A stretch of 64,000 nucleotides of DNA from Halocaridina rubra. Taxonomy: Eukaryota > Arthropoda > Malacostraca > Decapoda > Atyidae. Under the pieces are notes generated by a model, which searched no databases, was not told where the DNA came from, and saw nothing but the letters and a program-made list of their open reading frames with translations. The position numbers and the translations under genes were made by a program. Within the stretch, counting starts at the first letter, position 1. The number at the start of each line of letters is the position of its first letter. Shown here piece by piece: positions 53,221 through 64,000 of this stretch. Location: the NCBI GenBank assembly GCA_037179515.1, contig JAXCGZ010005722.1, positions 104,501-168,500 of the forward strand. Direction: 5' to 3'.

Positions 53221-55246
53221 GTTTTTATATGTTGACTTTGAATATTTTGATTGTTGATTTTTTTTAATCTATTTTTTGATAAATTACTATATGATAAATG
53301 TGACCTGGCTCCATTATTTTTGATGAGTTTTTCCATGTTAATGTTACCCTGATAAGACAGAGAGCTTGTCTACCACAGATTTCAACTGTCTTTAAAAGGA
53401 AATCTGAGCTACCACAGATAAACCGAGCAACAGGGAGGTTGGTGGCTATGCTACTATATATATATTGTGACAGTAGGAATTCGAAAATGGTAGAAGAAAT
53501 TGGACAAAAGAATTTATTTCAAAAGGAGTACTATTATGAGATACCATTACAGAACTTTTGTTCTTGCCTCCAAAATGCTATTATCACTTATCATTTACAG
53601 TTATCCTTATTCTTTTTAATAATTATTATTGGTATTATTATTTTTATTATGGCTGTTGTTGCTATCACTCCACTGTCCTTCTTGCTAATTATTATCTTCA
53701 TAATACTATCAGTAGTAGCACAATTATTAGCATTTTTATTCTGAATTCATACTTTTGCATTACTGTAGTCACTGTTACTAAGAGTATTTCTTTAGTAGCT
53801 GTTCTAAGCATTTCATGACTTTTCTTTTTTATATCTATAGCATACTAATGTCATGTAGAGATGATCTAGCAGTTACTCAGCTACTTCCTAAGTATCTTGA
53901 ATACCTATCTGAACGGTGAAGACAAATACTTACAACTACCACCCTAGTTTCAGGCAGCCCCGATCTGCAATTTTCGCATACCAGTCCCTTTTACCCCCTG
54001 GAGAGATTGCAAGCGTTTGCAGATGTAGGGGATGCGCAGTATCCCCTTTGCGTGCTTACATATGGCCATTGTTTGTACCCAGATGTGATATCTAGCCTTT
54101 CCTGTATTTGTAATAGCGACATCAGGCCCTGTTTTCTGGCCCTAGAATCTACTTCAGGCTATTCTAATTGCAGAATTTCAACTTGAGAGGGAGATTCACC
54201 TTCGGGGGATAGGTGTCGTGAGAGGAAAATTGGCAATGTGACCGCCTCGAGATTTGAGGAAACGTGGGCAAAATAGGCACTTGACAGGTATATCTGCGCT
54301 CTTCTGTTGTCTGGCCAGTCACCAGAAGCAGGATTTCCGGGTCAGCCGTAGTTACAACCCGGACCTATCTTACAGCCTTACAGTGTAGAAGTGAGGGGAT
54401 GACGGAAAAAGGCGAGGGGTCGGCCCAGTACCTAGCGATACTCCAAAAAGAGGGACTCCATATGGGGACAAAGGGAATGTGGGAATGCAAAAGAAGTGAA
54501 GATTCTAGATGAAATAAAAAAGGATATGGAAAATTCCTAACAAGATAAAAGTAAGAGAAAAATAGACATTTCCCAGAGAATAAAACATAACAGGGGAAAC
54601 TGAAAATTCCCCACTTTTCTTTTATACGAAAATTTTAGATGAAATAAAAAAGGATATGGAAAATTCCTAACAAGATAAAAAATACCAAGCCTAAGTTTTT
54701 TTCTGGAGTATAAGATTTAAGTTCAAAAAGCCTCAATGACTCCACTAGAAGTAGTATATAGATATAAGAGAAAAATAGTTACCCTAGGTTTAATATAGTA
54801 AGTGCCATTGACTCAATTATGAGCATTACCAGATAACTGTCATTTATAAACAGTGTTTGTAGTTTGATTTAGTACTATGATAATCTTTCTTTCATTGATG
54901 AATATTTTTAGATATTTGTCACTAACAAACTGTATTTTTATATTACTTGGGTACTATAACCATATTTAATTATTTTCTCTTTACTATTAAAGTGTATTAT
55001 TCAATAGTTGACTTTCAGATAAAAAAATTTAATTTCTCTTTACTGAAATAGCTAATAGTCATTTTGTCACTCATTGATAGCTATATAATGTAAATGTGAA
55101 TACTTAATTTAGACAGTTTTTATTTTTCTATATGAATTTCTTTAATTAGAATGATTGTTGTGAGACCATATTTTTCTTTTGTTTGTCTTTTTTGGAAAGC
55201 ACATGTTCTATATATATTGAGTGTACCCTTGACAAAATCTTTTTCA
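53221..55246. other. Non-coding stretch with one duplicated 48-bp segment
   Basis: About 48 bases (TAGATGAAATAAAAAAGGAT, then ATGGAAAATTCCTAACAAGA) occur at 54501-54549 and again at 54634-54681. The more GC-rich part, 53.95-54.45 kb, shows no coding or RNA signature I recognise. Confidence 0.5.
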
Positions 55247-55330
55247 GGAAACTTTAGTATGTATTAAGGAGCATAGGGAAACTTTAGTATGTATTAAGGA
55301 GCATAGGGAAACTTTGATATGTAATACAGA
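55247..55330. repeat. 30-bp tandem repeat, about 2.7 units
   Basis: GGAAACTTTAGTATGTATTA and AGGAGCATAG repeat at 55247, 55277 and 55307, the last diverging. Confidence 0.92.
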
Positions 55331-55471
55331 AAAGCAATCCACTTAGATAATTATGCTCAGTTTAAGGTCTAGAATGATATGTGTTAGCAAGTCTAATATT
55401 AATAATTTTTGTAAAAAGTTAATGCTTCACCAGAAATAGCGTATTTCGGGGTGGAATGGGGCCGTAGGGAG

Positions 55472-55878
55472 TGACGCATAGAGCACGCCCATGCGTCCCA
55501 TGTGTAAGCTAGAAGTCTCACATGGCTCTCTGTCCTCTGAGACCACCCTCAAATGGCAGGGAAAACTGGCATTGTTTAGGTGTCCCCATTACATAGGTTA
55601 TGGTGTGCTCCTCTCCCCATTCTCTGAAATCCTATTGGTGGAGGCACGACCAAGAACTATGCCCGCCATCTCTTTGTAAGTTTGAATAACCTGAGGTTAT
55701 AAAAAGGGCCACTCCACGAGCGGAAGAGTCAGAGTATTGTTGGCGCCCATACAGATAATATTACGTTCAGGGGAAGGGGGCATTGAGGCTTAGAGGAACA
55801 ATGAAGCATCTAAATAAATTAAGTGTTAAATATCTTTGCATTTCTATTATCACCTTGCACTCTGTAGATCTGGTTTGT
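55472..55878 (+). mobile_element. Candidate LTR with TATA box and AATAAA
   Basis: Begins TGACGCATAGAGCACGCCCA, exactly where similarity to the 53035 copy begins. It contains CCTATTGGTGG (a CCAAT-like box), TATAAAAA at 55698-55705 and AATAAA at 55813-55818, in the order expected for U3, R and U5. The right boundary is a guess, and no adjacent gag-pol frame is visible. Confidence 0.4.
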
Positions 55879-55879
55879 T

Positions 55880-56068
55880 GTGAGGTGGCAGCATAAGAAT
55901 AATTATATGTACAACAGTGGAGTACGACTACAAATACACCAGTACTATACCACCGGCTACAATAGGATATATAATACCACACAAGTAGGTAGAGAATATC
56001 TATACAACACTGGTAGGCAACCAAAGGTGGAACAATACTACACTGGTGGCCGCGGGTACGATACCTAA
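55880..56068 (+). other. Short Tyr/Gly/Asn-rich repeat-like frame, coding status unknown
   Basis: An open frame with degenerate units (YNSGVR, YTTGYNR, YNTTQVGR, YNTGRQ, YYTGGRGYDT). It follows the candidate LTR. It could be a real low-complexity peptide or merely a degenerate ACTAC-rich repeat. No family recognised. Confidence 0.25.
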
Positions 56069-56634
56069 TACGACACCCAGTTAACAAGTCAATCGTTGAA
56101 TTTATTTGGTTTTTGTCATATTCGATATTTTATATTTTCATTTCATTCATTGGAGGTGTAAAAGCACTATAAGTAAACATCTTCAAAACCTCATTTTCTT
56201 AATAAAATTATAGAGAAAACTGTTTTCAATATGCAATAAAATATAAACTACAATTCTGTTAAGAGTTCAATATTATTATAAAAAATCTCAGATTGAAAAC
56301 CGAGATTAAATCATGTTGGGAAAATGTTTACTTAAAGTCCTTTCACACCCAACTTAGGAAAATATTTCAGGAACTTTATATTTGGTTAGGTTGGTTAACT
56401 TTCTTTACCACCCATTCATTAACATACGAATCAAACATTTAAATGATAGAGATACTGTGATTTTCGATATTTTTTCAATGTTTTATATTTCCATTTCACT
56501 CACTGGAGACGCAAAAGTATTCTGAGACCACAGTGGCACCAACACAATCATCACCTGAGTACAATGACACTGTGCCAGCGGGTTAGGCTTTGTCATCATA
56601 TGGTCATTAAAGGTTCTTTTTAGTGTTTGGTATT

Positions 56635-56995
56635 ATTGCAGTATAGGACCACCTCTGTTTTCCAGTTGAAATAAAGGTTTTCTGCTAATTTTTTATGTGT
56701 TTTAAGCGAATCTGACCTTCATTTGCTCCGGAAATTAGTCCTTCACTCTGAAAAATTATCCTTTAGTTAAAAATCACTGGGAAAAATTAACCATTAGCTA
56801 AAAATCACTGGCTTTCTGGTAAGTGAAGAGTTGCTGTAGCCGCCCGTTACTCAATTTCAAATCGCGCACTGAGTTAATGAAATAATGGGGTTAGGTTAAT
56901 TTAGGTTAGGTTAGGTTAGTTCAAAACACATAAAAAAACTACCAAAAAAAAATTTATTTCAATTGGAAAATAGAGGTGGTCCTATAATGCAATAG
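56635..56995. mobile_element. MITE with ~70-bp inverted ends
   Basis: The left arm (56635-56706) starts ATTGCAGTATAGGACCACCT. The right arm (56920-56995), read in reverse, starts with ATTGCATTATAGGACCACCT a few bases in and stays similar to ATGTGTTTTAA. The interior holds TTAGG units (about 56900-56918). No coding content. Confidence 0.8.
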
Positions 56996-57883
56996 TGTTT
57001 TTGGTGAATGTTTACTATCACACCCCAAAAGACTGAAGTGAAAATAAAATACGTTCAAAAATATCAAACGTGATTTTTTTTTTTCTAAATGGGTGCGAAA
57101 GTAAACACTAACCTTCGTTTTCATTAAAAAAAAAACATTCCCTTTCCAAACAACTAAAAAACTTATAAATAAATAAAGATCGGGTACTTGGTTAAAGTAA
57201 AGACTGTAAGATTAAGCACGATTAGGCAATATTGCAAACACAAAACTTTAACCTAACCTCCCAACCACAGGCCTTGAAGAATCCTCTTAATAGGTGTTTC
57301 CGGTTCCAAACAATGGGAAATGTTGAAAACTAGGAATAAAGTATTTGGAATGCAGGAAGAACTCAGAGGGAAAAAAAAAAAAAAAAAGGTAAACTTGTTC
57401 ATTACCAAAGGATTTCCGCAAGTTTCAGATTACTCACTCAATGCACATACAAAATTATCTTTGGAATTATAATATTTAAATAATTTCAACTGTATAGAGA
57501 ATCATATTTAATAAATTATAATGATAAAAAATAACAAACTTGAGCAACAAGGGTCAAATTATCCTTTGGAAATCATGGAAAAATCAGCTGAAAAACTCTT
57601 CAGCCACTAAAAGAATCATTTCCTTCATTCGTTAAAACGCTTGAATGATACACAAAAATGATCTTAATTTACCTTTCTACAGCTTTAGTGACCTCTTGGT
57701 GACCTTATCTGGCGATATTTATCCTTATTTAAGCACTAATTAAGCTAATATAACTCGAAATAAGCGCATTATGTCCTTATGCTTTTGGGCGTAGCTTGCA
57801 CTGTGCTGCCATCTATAGAGGTGATGTGACATGTCACGAGAGGTTTTCATGTGACGTCATGGCAACTTTCATCTGTCAATCTT
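56996..57883. other. No gene seen
   Basis: AT-rich, with a poly(A) run near 57370. The end (57.82-57.87 kb) has GTGACATGTCAC and GTGACGTCAT motifs, but no transcription unit can be placed. Confidence 0.4.
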
Positions 57884-58557
57884 GGGAGCTGACTTTCTTC
57901 CAAGAGGTTAAGGAATGCTAATTAATTATTATTAACATTGCAAAAGCTGTTATCGGTTTATCATATTTACTTGAATATTAATCACTGCTTTTATGTCAGC
58001 AGGTATTTGTAAGATGCATCTCCTTGGGGACTGTACGAAATGTAAAGCAAAGTTAAATCAACATTCTATGACATCTCATATAAAACATACAAGTACGAAG
58101 CATTTTCCTTTTGTTATTTTTATCATCATAAACTGTAAATGTCCTTTAGTTTATTTTCTTTTGTAAAGTGATAAATAAAATGTTATAAATACAGGAAATT
58201 AAATTTGGTTCATCAATATAGGGAGTTGATTTTCTTCAAGGATAGTAAAGGTTATTAATTCATTATTGTTAACATTACAAAAGCTGTTATATGCTCGATA
58301 TATTTAATTGGGCATGAACAATTGTTTACATACCTGCAGGCATTTTATAAGGCATCTCCTTGGAGACTAGACAAAATGTCAAGCAATATTATATGGACAT
58401 ACTATGGTACGCCACATGAAATATATAATTCTCGGCCCTTTTCCTATGATTAGCTTTTGTCATAAAAATGTAGATGTCTACCAATAAAGTTTTTTGCTGA
58501 AAATTAAATGATAAAGGTGGTAGATTTTGGATATTAGATATGGTTCATCAAATACTC
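57884..58557. repeat. Diverged tandem duplication, two units of ~337 bases
   Basis: Unit 1 starts GGGAGCTGACTTTCTTC (57884) and unit 2 GGGAGTTGATTTTCTTC (58221). Shared landmarks follow in order: ATTAACATT(G/A)CAAAAGCTGT, GCATCTCCTTGG(G/A)GACT and GGTTCATCAA. The units have clearly diverged. Confidence 0.85.
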
Positions 58558-59482
58558 AAGTAATGTTATATACTGGCAAACCCTTACATGTATAGGAACT
58601 GAAAAATTTTATGTGTTCCAGCACTTGTCAATAATTATTTTATGAAACTTCAAATGAGCTTTATAATTGTAAAACACATAATATTCGTTTACTATAAAAA
58701 AAAAGAAACATCTTAGATTTTAAAAAATTGTTAAGGAGTCAATCACATTCAATAGCAGAAAATCCAGTTGTCTTTCAGTTGCTTGTTATTTAGTGCTGAA
58801 CAATTGAATCTTCATGTAATTACTTTTGACATCTACTCACATTTAGCATGTACTTTATGAACCTGCTGAGACCTACATCTATCTATCTACCTTGGCTGCC
58901 TCCCCAATAGGGAGGTAGCCAACATAAGAAAAGAAACAATAAGGGGATTACTTTGCTCTATGGGTAATGATGATGGAGCTAGCGACCGTTTAGATGACAC
59001 TGCTGGAGTGTCACTGGCCATCCTCCCGGCTCTTCCACAACATGCGTCGCTTCATAAATGCCAACTCCCATACTGCCCCTACCACAGGGCTACCTCTGTA
59101 AGATGCAGCCCCGTGGTAACAGCAGATGCCAATCAGAGCTGCGTCACAATCGCTCGCCACTCATTCCTGTTCCTGGCATGCTCACTTGCTTCCCTCACAT
59201 CCGTCCTCCTATCATTCAGGGCTCTCCTTACTCCATCCATCCACCCAAACCTAGGCCTCCTTCTAGCATTTCTCCCATCAACTCTAGCATTCATCACCTT
59301 TTTCAGCAGTCTTTCATCATCCATCCTTTCCACATGGCCAAACCATCTCAGAACGTTCATATCTACTCTGGCTGCAAGTTCTCTCCTCACACCACTTCAT
59401 TCCTAACCCTATCCAACCTATATACACCAGTCATACTCCTCAGGCACTTCATCTCAAACACATTTAGTTTATGTCTCTCACA

Positions 59483-60168
59483 ACCTGTGCACAGACATTG
59501 GCTCCCCCTCCACCTGGTGGTACAAAGCCACCACTGATCTTCGGCGTATCACCCTGCCTAAGAGCCTTCGACGAAGCACTGAGCTCAATGTGTACCGTCT
59601 GAGACTTGGGTACAAGTGCACCTGGCAAATAGTAGAGGATATCATCAGGGAATGCACCTTTTGCCAGGTAGCCTCACCACATCCACTGCTACATTACATC
59701 CTGGAATGTGATTCTTTTTCAGAAATTCGACGGAAAACTGGTGCCCCCGCAACATCTAGCGAAGACCCAAATGCCCTTCATGTTGCTAGCTCCATCATCA
59801 GACTAGCAACAAATAACTACATGAACAGTCTATCAAATATTATCAGACAATACCCTCCACCAAGATAACCATGCAATAACTCTCTCTCACCCCCAAAACA
59901 GGAATTCATTTAAATTGTTTGATGTAAACTACTAATTCACAACTGAATACTTATGTTCTCCGTTATCTTTACAGTTTTGCACAATCTCGTCTGCGGGCCA
60001 ATTAGGAAAGTCCGATCACCAACAATAACAAGATTTCACCCCACTTCCTCACCAACAGGAAAGCCCATTCGCCCGCAAGAGCGAATACCACGTACACTCC
60101 AAACACCCCACCTGCGGGCCACAAGTGGAAGGTTCGCTCACCCTCAAGGGTGAACATCCAACAACAAC
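59483..60168 (+). mobile_element. Nested 3' fragment of a jockey-like LINE
   Basis: Plus-strand frame from about 59485 to 59866: STWWYKATTDLRRI, LPKSLRRSTELNVYRLRLGY, CTFCQVASPHPLLHYILECD, then a stop. This is the cysteine/histidine-rich C-terminus of a jockey-type polyprotein. It is followed by a 3' untranslated part and a (CAA)n tail (60148-60168). Removing it restores a continuous frame in the surrounding antisense LINE. Confidence 0.8.
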
Positions 60169-60169
60169 A

Positions 60170-60817
60170 AACAACACTTACTTTCATACCCCATAACTCT
60201 GATCCATGCATCACAGTTGGCACAACCACTTTCTCATACGAAACTTTCTTAACATTAATTTCCAACCCTCTATTCCTCAACACTCCTTTCAATGCACCCA
60301 ACACTTTACATCCTTCATTCACTCTGTGGCTCACATCTGCTTCCACTCCACCATTTGCAGCTATAACCGAGCCTAAATACTTAAACTGATCAACTTCCTC
60401 AAGTGTCTCTCCATTCAACATAAAATTCAACCGAGCACCATCCTCATTTCTTCTACACCTCATAACCTTACTCTTCCCCACATTCACTCGCAACTCCCTT
60501 CTCTCACACACCATTCCAAATTCTGACACTAACTGATACAGTCTTTCCTCTGAATCTGCCACCACCACAGAATCATCTGCAAACAGCAACTGATTCAGCT
60601 CCCACTCGTTATCATCCCCATCTACCATTCTCAAACCTCGACCAAGCACTCGCTCATTCACCTCTCTTACTACTCCATCAATATACAAATTGAACAGCCA
60701 TGGTGACATTACACATCCCTGTCTCAGTCCCACACTCACTGGAAACAACTCACTCACTTCATTCCCTACCCTAACACAAGCTCTACTGCCCTCATACAAA
60801 CTCTTCACCGCATGCAA
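60170..60817 (-). pseudogene. Reverse transcriptase segment of the antisense LINE
   Basis: An open stretch of about 215 codons holds SVGLRQGCVMSPWLFNLYID, QLLFADDSVVVADSEE (the FADD catalytic motif), CERRELRVNVGKSKVMRC, EEVDQFKYLGSVIAANGG and VVPTVMHGSELWGMKV. It is broken upstream near 60.84 kb, and downstream at 60.17 kb the nested LINE begins. The motif order is that of non-LTR reverse transcriptases. Confidence 0.85.
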
Positions 60818-61821
60818 GAGTTTACCATCAATTCCATATTACCTCAAAACATTCCACATTGCCTCTCTATAAACTCTATCATACACTTTCTCCAGATCCA
60901 AAAATACAAAATACACATCCTTACCATTTGCTAAATATTTATCACATAACTGCCTAACCATAAAAAACTATTCTATACAACCTCTGCCTCTCCTAAAACC
61001 ACTCTGCACTTCCGCAATCACATTTTCTGTCTTATCCCTAATCCTAAAATTACTGCATTCATACACATCTCCCTTACCTTTGTATAGGGGCACTATACAA
61101 GCAATCACCCATTCCACTGGCATCATTAACAACATAAAGCATACATTAAACACTCTCACTAACCATTCCAATGCAGTCACACCCCCTTCTTTCAACATAT
61201 CCGCTCTCACACCATCCATTCCAGGTGCTTTACCTGCTTTTGTTTCATCCAGTGCCCTTTTCACCTCCTCTCTTGTAATCTCTCTCTCATTTTCATCTCC
61301 CATTATTGGCACTTGAACACCCCCCCCCCCACTGCCACTATAACTGCCTCTCTATATTCCTCAACATTCAAGAATCACTCGAAATATTCTGCCCATATTT
61401 TCCTTTCATTGTTCCCGCTTAACATCTGTCCATTCACATCTTTCACTGTTTCTTCCATCCTCGATCCCCCCTTCCTTACTCTCTTTACTTCTTTCCAAAA
61501 CTTCTTTTTATTCTCCTCATATGACCTACTAAAATCGTTTCCCCACCTAACATTTGCCAACCTTCCGCTTGGATTCCACAGTTTCTCCCTATATCTTTCA
61601 TACTTCTCCCCAACTGCAGCCATTCCTCAAAATCCCTCTTTTTCTCTTCCACCTTCATTTTCACCCCTTCATTCCACCACTCACTGCCCCCTACTCATGC
61701 CACCTCCAACACACCTCTTCCCACACACATCACTTATATGTCCCACAAGCATTCTTTCATCAACCACCTAAATAGTTGTTGTTATTAGTAATATAATTAT
61801 TGATGAAAGGATAAAAAGTTA

Positions 61822-61956
61822 GTTCCGGTTTTACGTCACTGATTCCCTTTTCAACCAAGGGCTAGGATGGTTGCCTTCTTGCGAAGGACTTGTTTTGGCA
61901 GATGTAATCGTTACCCTGAGTGCATGCTTGCTAACCTCAGACCGTGACGGGGTGTA
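61822..61956 (-). mobile_element. tRNA-derived SINE, family A, copy 3, head missing
   Basis: The body and 3' end are intact in reverse (TTCCGGTTTTACGTCACTGA, GCCTTCTTGCGAAGGACTTG, TTGGCAGATGTAATCGTTAC). It stops just inside box B (CCGTGACGGGGTG), so the tRNA-like head is lost. Confidence 0.85.
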
Positions 61957-62410
61957 CAGTATTGCAATCCTTGCATATTCCAGTATAATTTAAGATTTCA
62001 GCATTAAAGTCTGCTTCACAGAAAATTGTTAGTGCCTAGATCAAACCTCTGAAACTCACCCACTTAGCAACATAGCTTTGGCAGTTCATTCCACTTCTAA
62101 GTGGTAACATAACTTCGGCAGTACATTCCACTTCTAAGTGGTAGCGGAAATCAAACTTTTTTGGCTGCTGTTTGGTACTGGGACTAAAGAAGAAAATAAT
62201 GCACAACTAGTAATGCTTGTTGGGTCATTTAAGCCAGGTAGAGCCAAGTGCAAAAGGTGATTAACACTGTGATAACAAATGCAATATATAATAAAAAAAA
62301 ATATTCAGGCACATAAAAGACTACAAATTTAATTGCATGAGAATGACAAAAATGAACAGTTTTTATTATATTAGCAAGGGATTGCAATAAAGGGGTTCAA
62401 AATACCAACT

Positions 62411-62458
<48 letters not shown>

Positions 62459-63240
62459 TAGTCGAATATAACACTTATTATATTAGCTCAATGTGTTATT
62501 TTTTTCAGTTACTAACATGAACTAAGAAATAAAAAAAATAGACATAGCAATATGGAAATGATACAAAAATATAAGCCAGAATAACAATATTGAATCAAGG
62601 AAAAATTAATTTATGAAAGCAGAAATGATGAAACTGACAACCTCAATCAGCCAATCAGAATCGATATCATAACTTCTTGCTGCTGACTCCGACCAATGAA
62701 AATCGTAATATAATCATATACATAAAATATATTTATATGATTTGAACAGTTTTTTATTTATATATTAATTAATTAATCTATTTTTTCCATTTATATATCT
62801 GTTTGGTACTTCAAAAATAATCGCTATTTTCAATTGTTAAAAATAATCATTGTGAAAAAGTGATTTTTTTTTAATTTTTCATTTACACTTTTTCACTATG
62901 AACTAGACCTATAATAATTATTAAAAAGTGGTGACTAGAATAACGTTTATTTTTATTTCTTATAATTAATAATAATGTGTTAGTCAAACAATTACAATTT
63001 TGTATATACATTTTTGGTATTCACTTTTATACAGTGATTATAAATAAAAAAAAAATAAACTTTGCTTAGCATATAAAATGTACTTCAATAATTTATTGTG
63101 AATAATAATGAAAATAAATATATAAATAAATACGTGTTTAGATATAATTTAATATTATTGGAACATTTGAGGAAACATCAAGACAGTCAGCTGTGGAAGG
63201 GTGTCTGTAGAATACATTAACACAACCTTCAAGTTAATTT
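61957..63240. other. AT-rich intergenic DNA, no gene seen
   Basis: No coding signature. It includes an (AAT)n tract and many A/T runs. Confidence 0.45.
62412..62456. repeat. (TAA)n microsatellite
   Basis: About 15 TAA units. Confidence 0.96.
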
Positions 63241-63244
63241 ATTT

Positions 63245-63600
63245 TTTGTTATTGAGCAAAGAGGCCCAATTAAGCCTTATTTAGAACTCTTATTATTAAT
63301 ATAAGCCTCTCGAAAGCCCATGAGGTGAGTTAAATAGTTTATATGGCTTTTAACATATATGAAAACAATGGTTGTTTTTATTTTTTGAGGGGTCTAAAGT
63401 CTACGTCATTGTATACATAAGTACATTTTGAACTTTAATTGCGTAGAGGGACCTAAATAAATTTATTTAGACCAAATTCCATAAATTAAAGCCCATTTAG
63501 AGCCAATGAGGTCTGTTAAATAATTTGTATTGGCTTTAAAATACATGTAAATAATGGCAACTGTGTCCTGGCATTAAGGCTACGTCATCCAAACAAATAT
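63245..63600. repeat. Diverged tandem duplication, period about 185 bases
   Basis: GCCCATGAGGTGAGTTAAATAG (63316) matches GCCAATGAGGTCTGTTAAATAA (63502). AGTCTACGTCATTG and AGGCTACGTCATCC are about 182 bases apart. Two units, clearly diverged. Confidence 0.65.
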
Positions 63601-63638
63601 TCAGAAATTCGTGACTTTTTAGTTTTTTTTTAATGATT

Positions 63639-63893
63639 GTGGCACCAGGATGGGCCAAAAAATAATAAAATAAAACGGCCCTCATCGGGCCTAGGCACGA
63701 AGAATACATAAAGAGAAACAGAGATGGAGAGTGTAATGACTTGTCAGCTGTGAAGGGATAATAAAAGATGTATAATGACTATCCAAGAATATTGAGTGTA
63801 GCTGTAGGCATAGAAAAAGAACCGTAACCGAAGGAAGACTTAACATCGAACTGTCCTGGACTGTCCTATTTAAGCTCAAAAAACCTTCAGCTG
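63639..63893 (-). mobile_element. SINE family B, antisense, full length with tRNA-like head
   Basis: The tail in reverse (GTGGCACCAGGATGGGCC, ATCGGGCCTAGGCACGAAG), the body, GAAGGAAGACTTAACATCGA and the head ending GGTTTTTTGAGCTTAAATAG (plus strand in reverse) are colinear with 18187-18434. Confidence 0.78.
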
Positions 63894-64000
63894 TAGTTTT
63901 CCTAATTTAACCCATTTTGTTGGTCTAATAAGACCATCAAGGTGGCCGCTAGTTTTGATAATTGGTCTCGTAATATTTAGTTACAGTAATTAATATTCTT

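Larger units (their letters stand above)
58880..61771 (-). mobile_element. APE-type LINE, 5' truncated, antisense, interrupted by another LINE
   Basis: Read on the minus strand from 61.77 kb: a linker region (MAAVGEKYERYREKLWNPSG, 61.6 kb), DENEREITREEVKRALDETK with GKAPGMDGVRADMLKEGG (about 61.2-61.3 kb), an RT region (60.2-60.8 kb) and the C-terminal end VDMNVLRWFGHVERMDDERL (59.35 kb). A 3' region and a hairpin end follow near 58.89 kb, then an (ATCT)n-like tail. Segments are missing or shifted. A ~690-base fragment of another LINE splits it. Same family as 32.4-36.25 kb. Confidence 0.85.

Noticed and set aside
58960..59537. Plus-strand open frames of 148 and 159 codons
   Set aside because: They lie opposite the LINE C-terminal region (VDMNVLRWFGHVERMDDERL on the minus strand), which explains the open reading.
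61313..61775. Plus-strand open frame of 152 codons
   Set aside because: Complement of the antisense LINE linker region; low-complexity Pro/Ser/Phe composition.

Overview
This is a repeat-rich animal nuclear window, most likely from an arthropod and probably a decapod crustacean. Long (TA)n tracts, several kinds of non-LTR retrotransposon, Tigger-like DNA transposons, tRNA-derived SINEs and genes with multi-kilobase introns all point that way. The species assignment is inference. Only two host genes can be read completely. No rRNA gene, functional tRNA gene or CRISPR array was found.

Layout. 1-2.4 kb: a decayed Tigger transposon. 3.87-4.02 kb: a possible 3'-terminal coding exon with a polyadenylation signal. 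9.47-30.80 kb, + strand: a six-exon gene for a secreted 256-residue protein with a signal peptide, an IGFBP-type cysteine domain, a Kazal-like domain and one immunoglobulin domain. This is the architecture of IGFBP7-type proteins and of the crustacean insulin-like androgenic gland hormone binding protein. Introns 1 and 2 hold an antisense CR1-like LINE carrying a probable solo LTR, a minisatellite, a 62-bp-arm palindrome, a Tigger fragment, two SINE types and a near-complete CR1-like LINE whose 3' end is present three times in tandem. 32.4-36.3 kb: two decayed LINE copies in inverted orientation. 37.9-38.4 kb: the 3' end of another LINE.

42.5-48.6 kb, - strand: a complete Cdc42 gene with three coding exons (191 residues). 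Its 4.8-kb second intron holds a Tigger-ended element built around an expanded ~180-bp satellite, together with SINE and LINE copies. 49-58.6 kb is mostly non-coding: (TA)n tracts, two MITEs with inverted ends, a candidate LTR at two sites, and a diverged 337-bp tandem duplication. 58.9-61.8 kb: an antisense LINE with a second LINE fragment nested inside it. 62-64 kb: AT-rich sequence and another SINE.

The repeats are connected. One SINE family shares its 3' tail with the LINE seen at 37.9-38.4 and 46.5-47.4 kb. The CR1-like LINE leaves copies that are little more than its 3' tail. The Tigger-family ends border (TA)n tracts, as expected for elements that insert at TA. The same ~180-bp satellite sits in introns of both host genes at different copy numbers. 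These mobile-element relationships are the most unusual content of the window.
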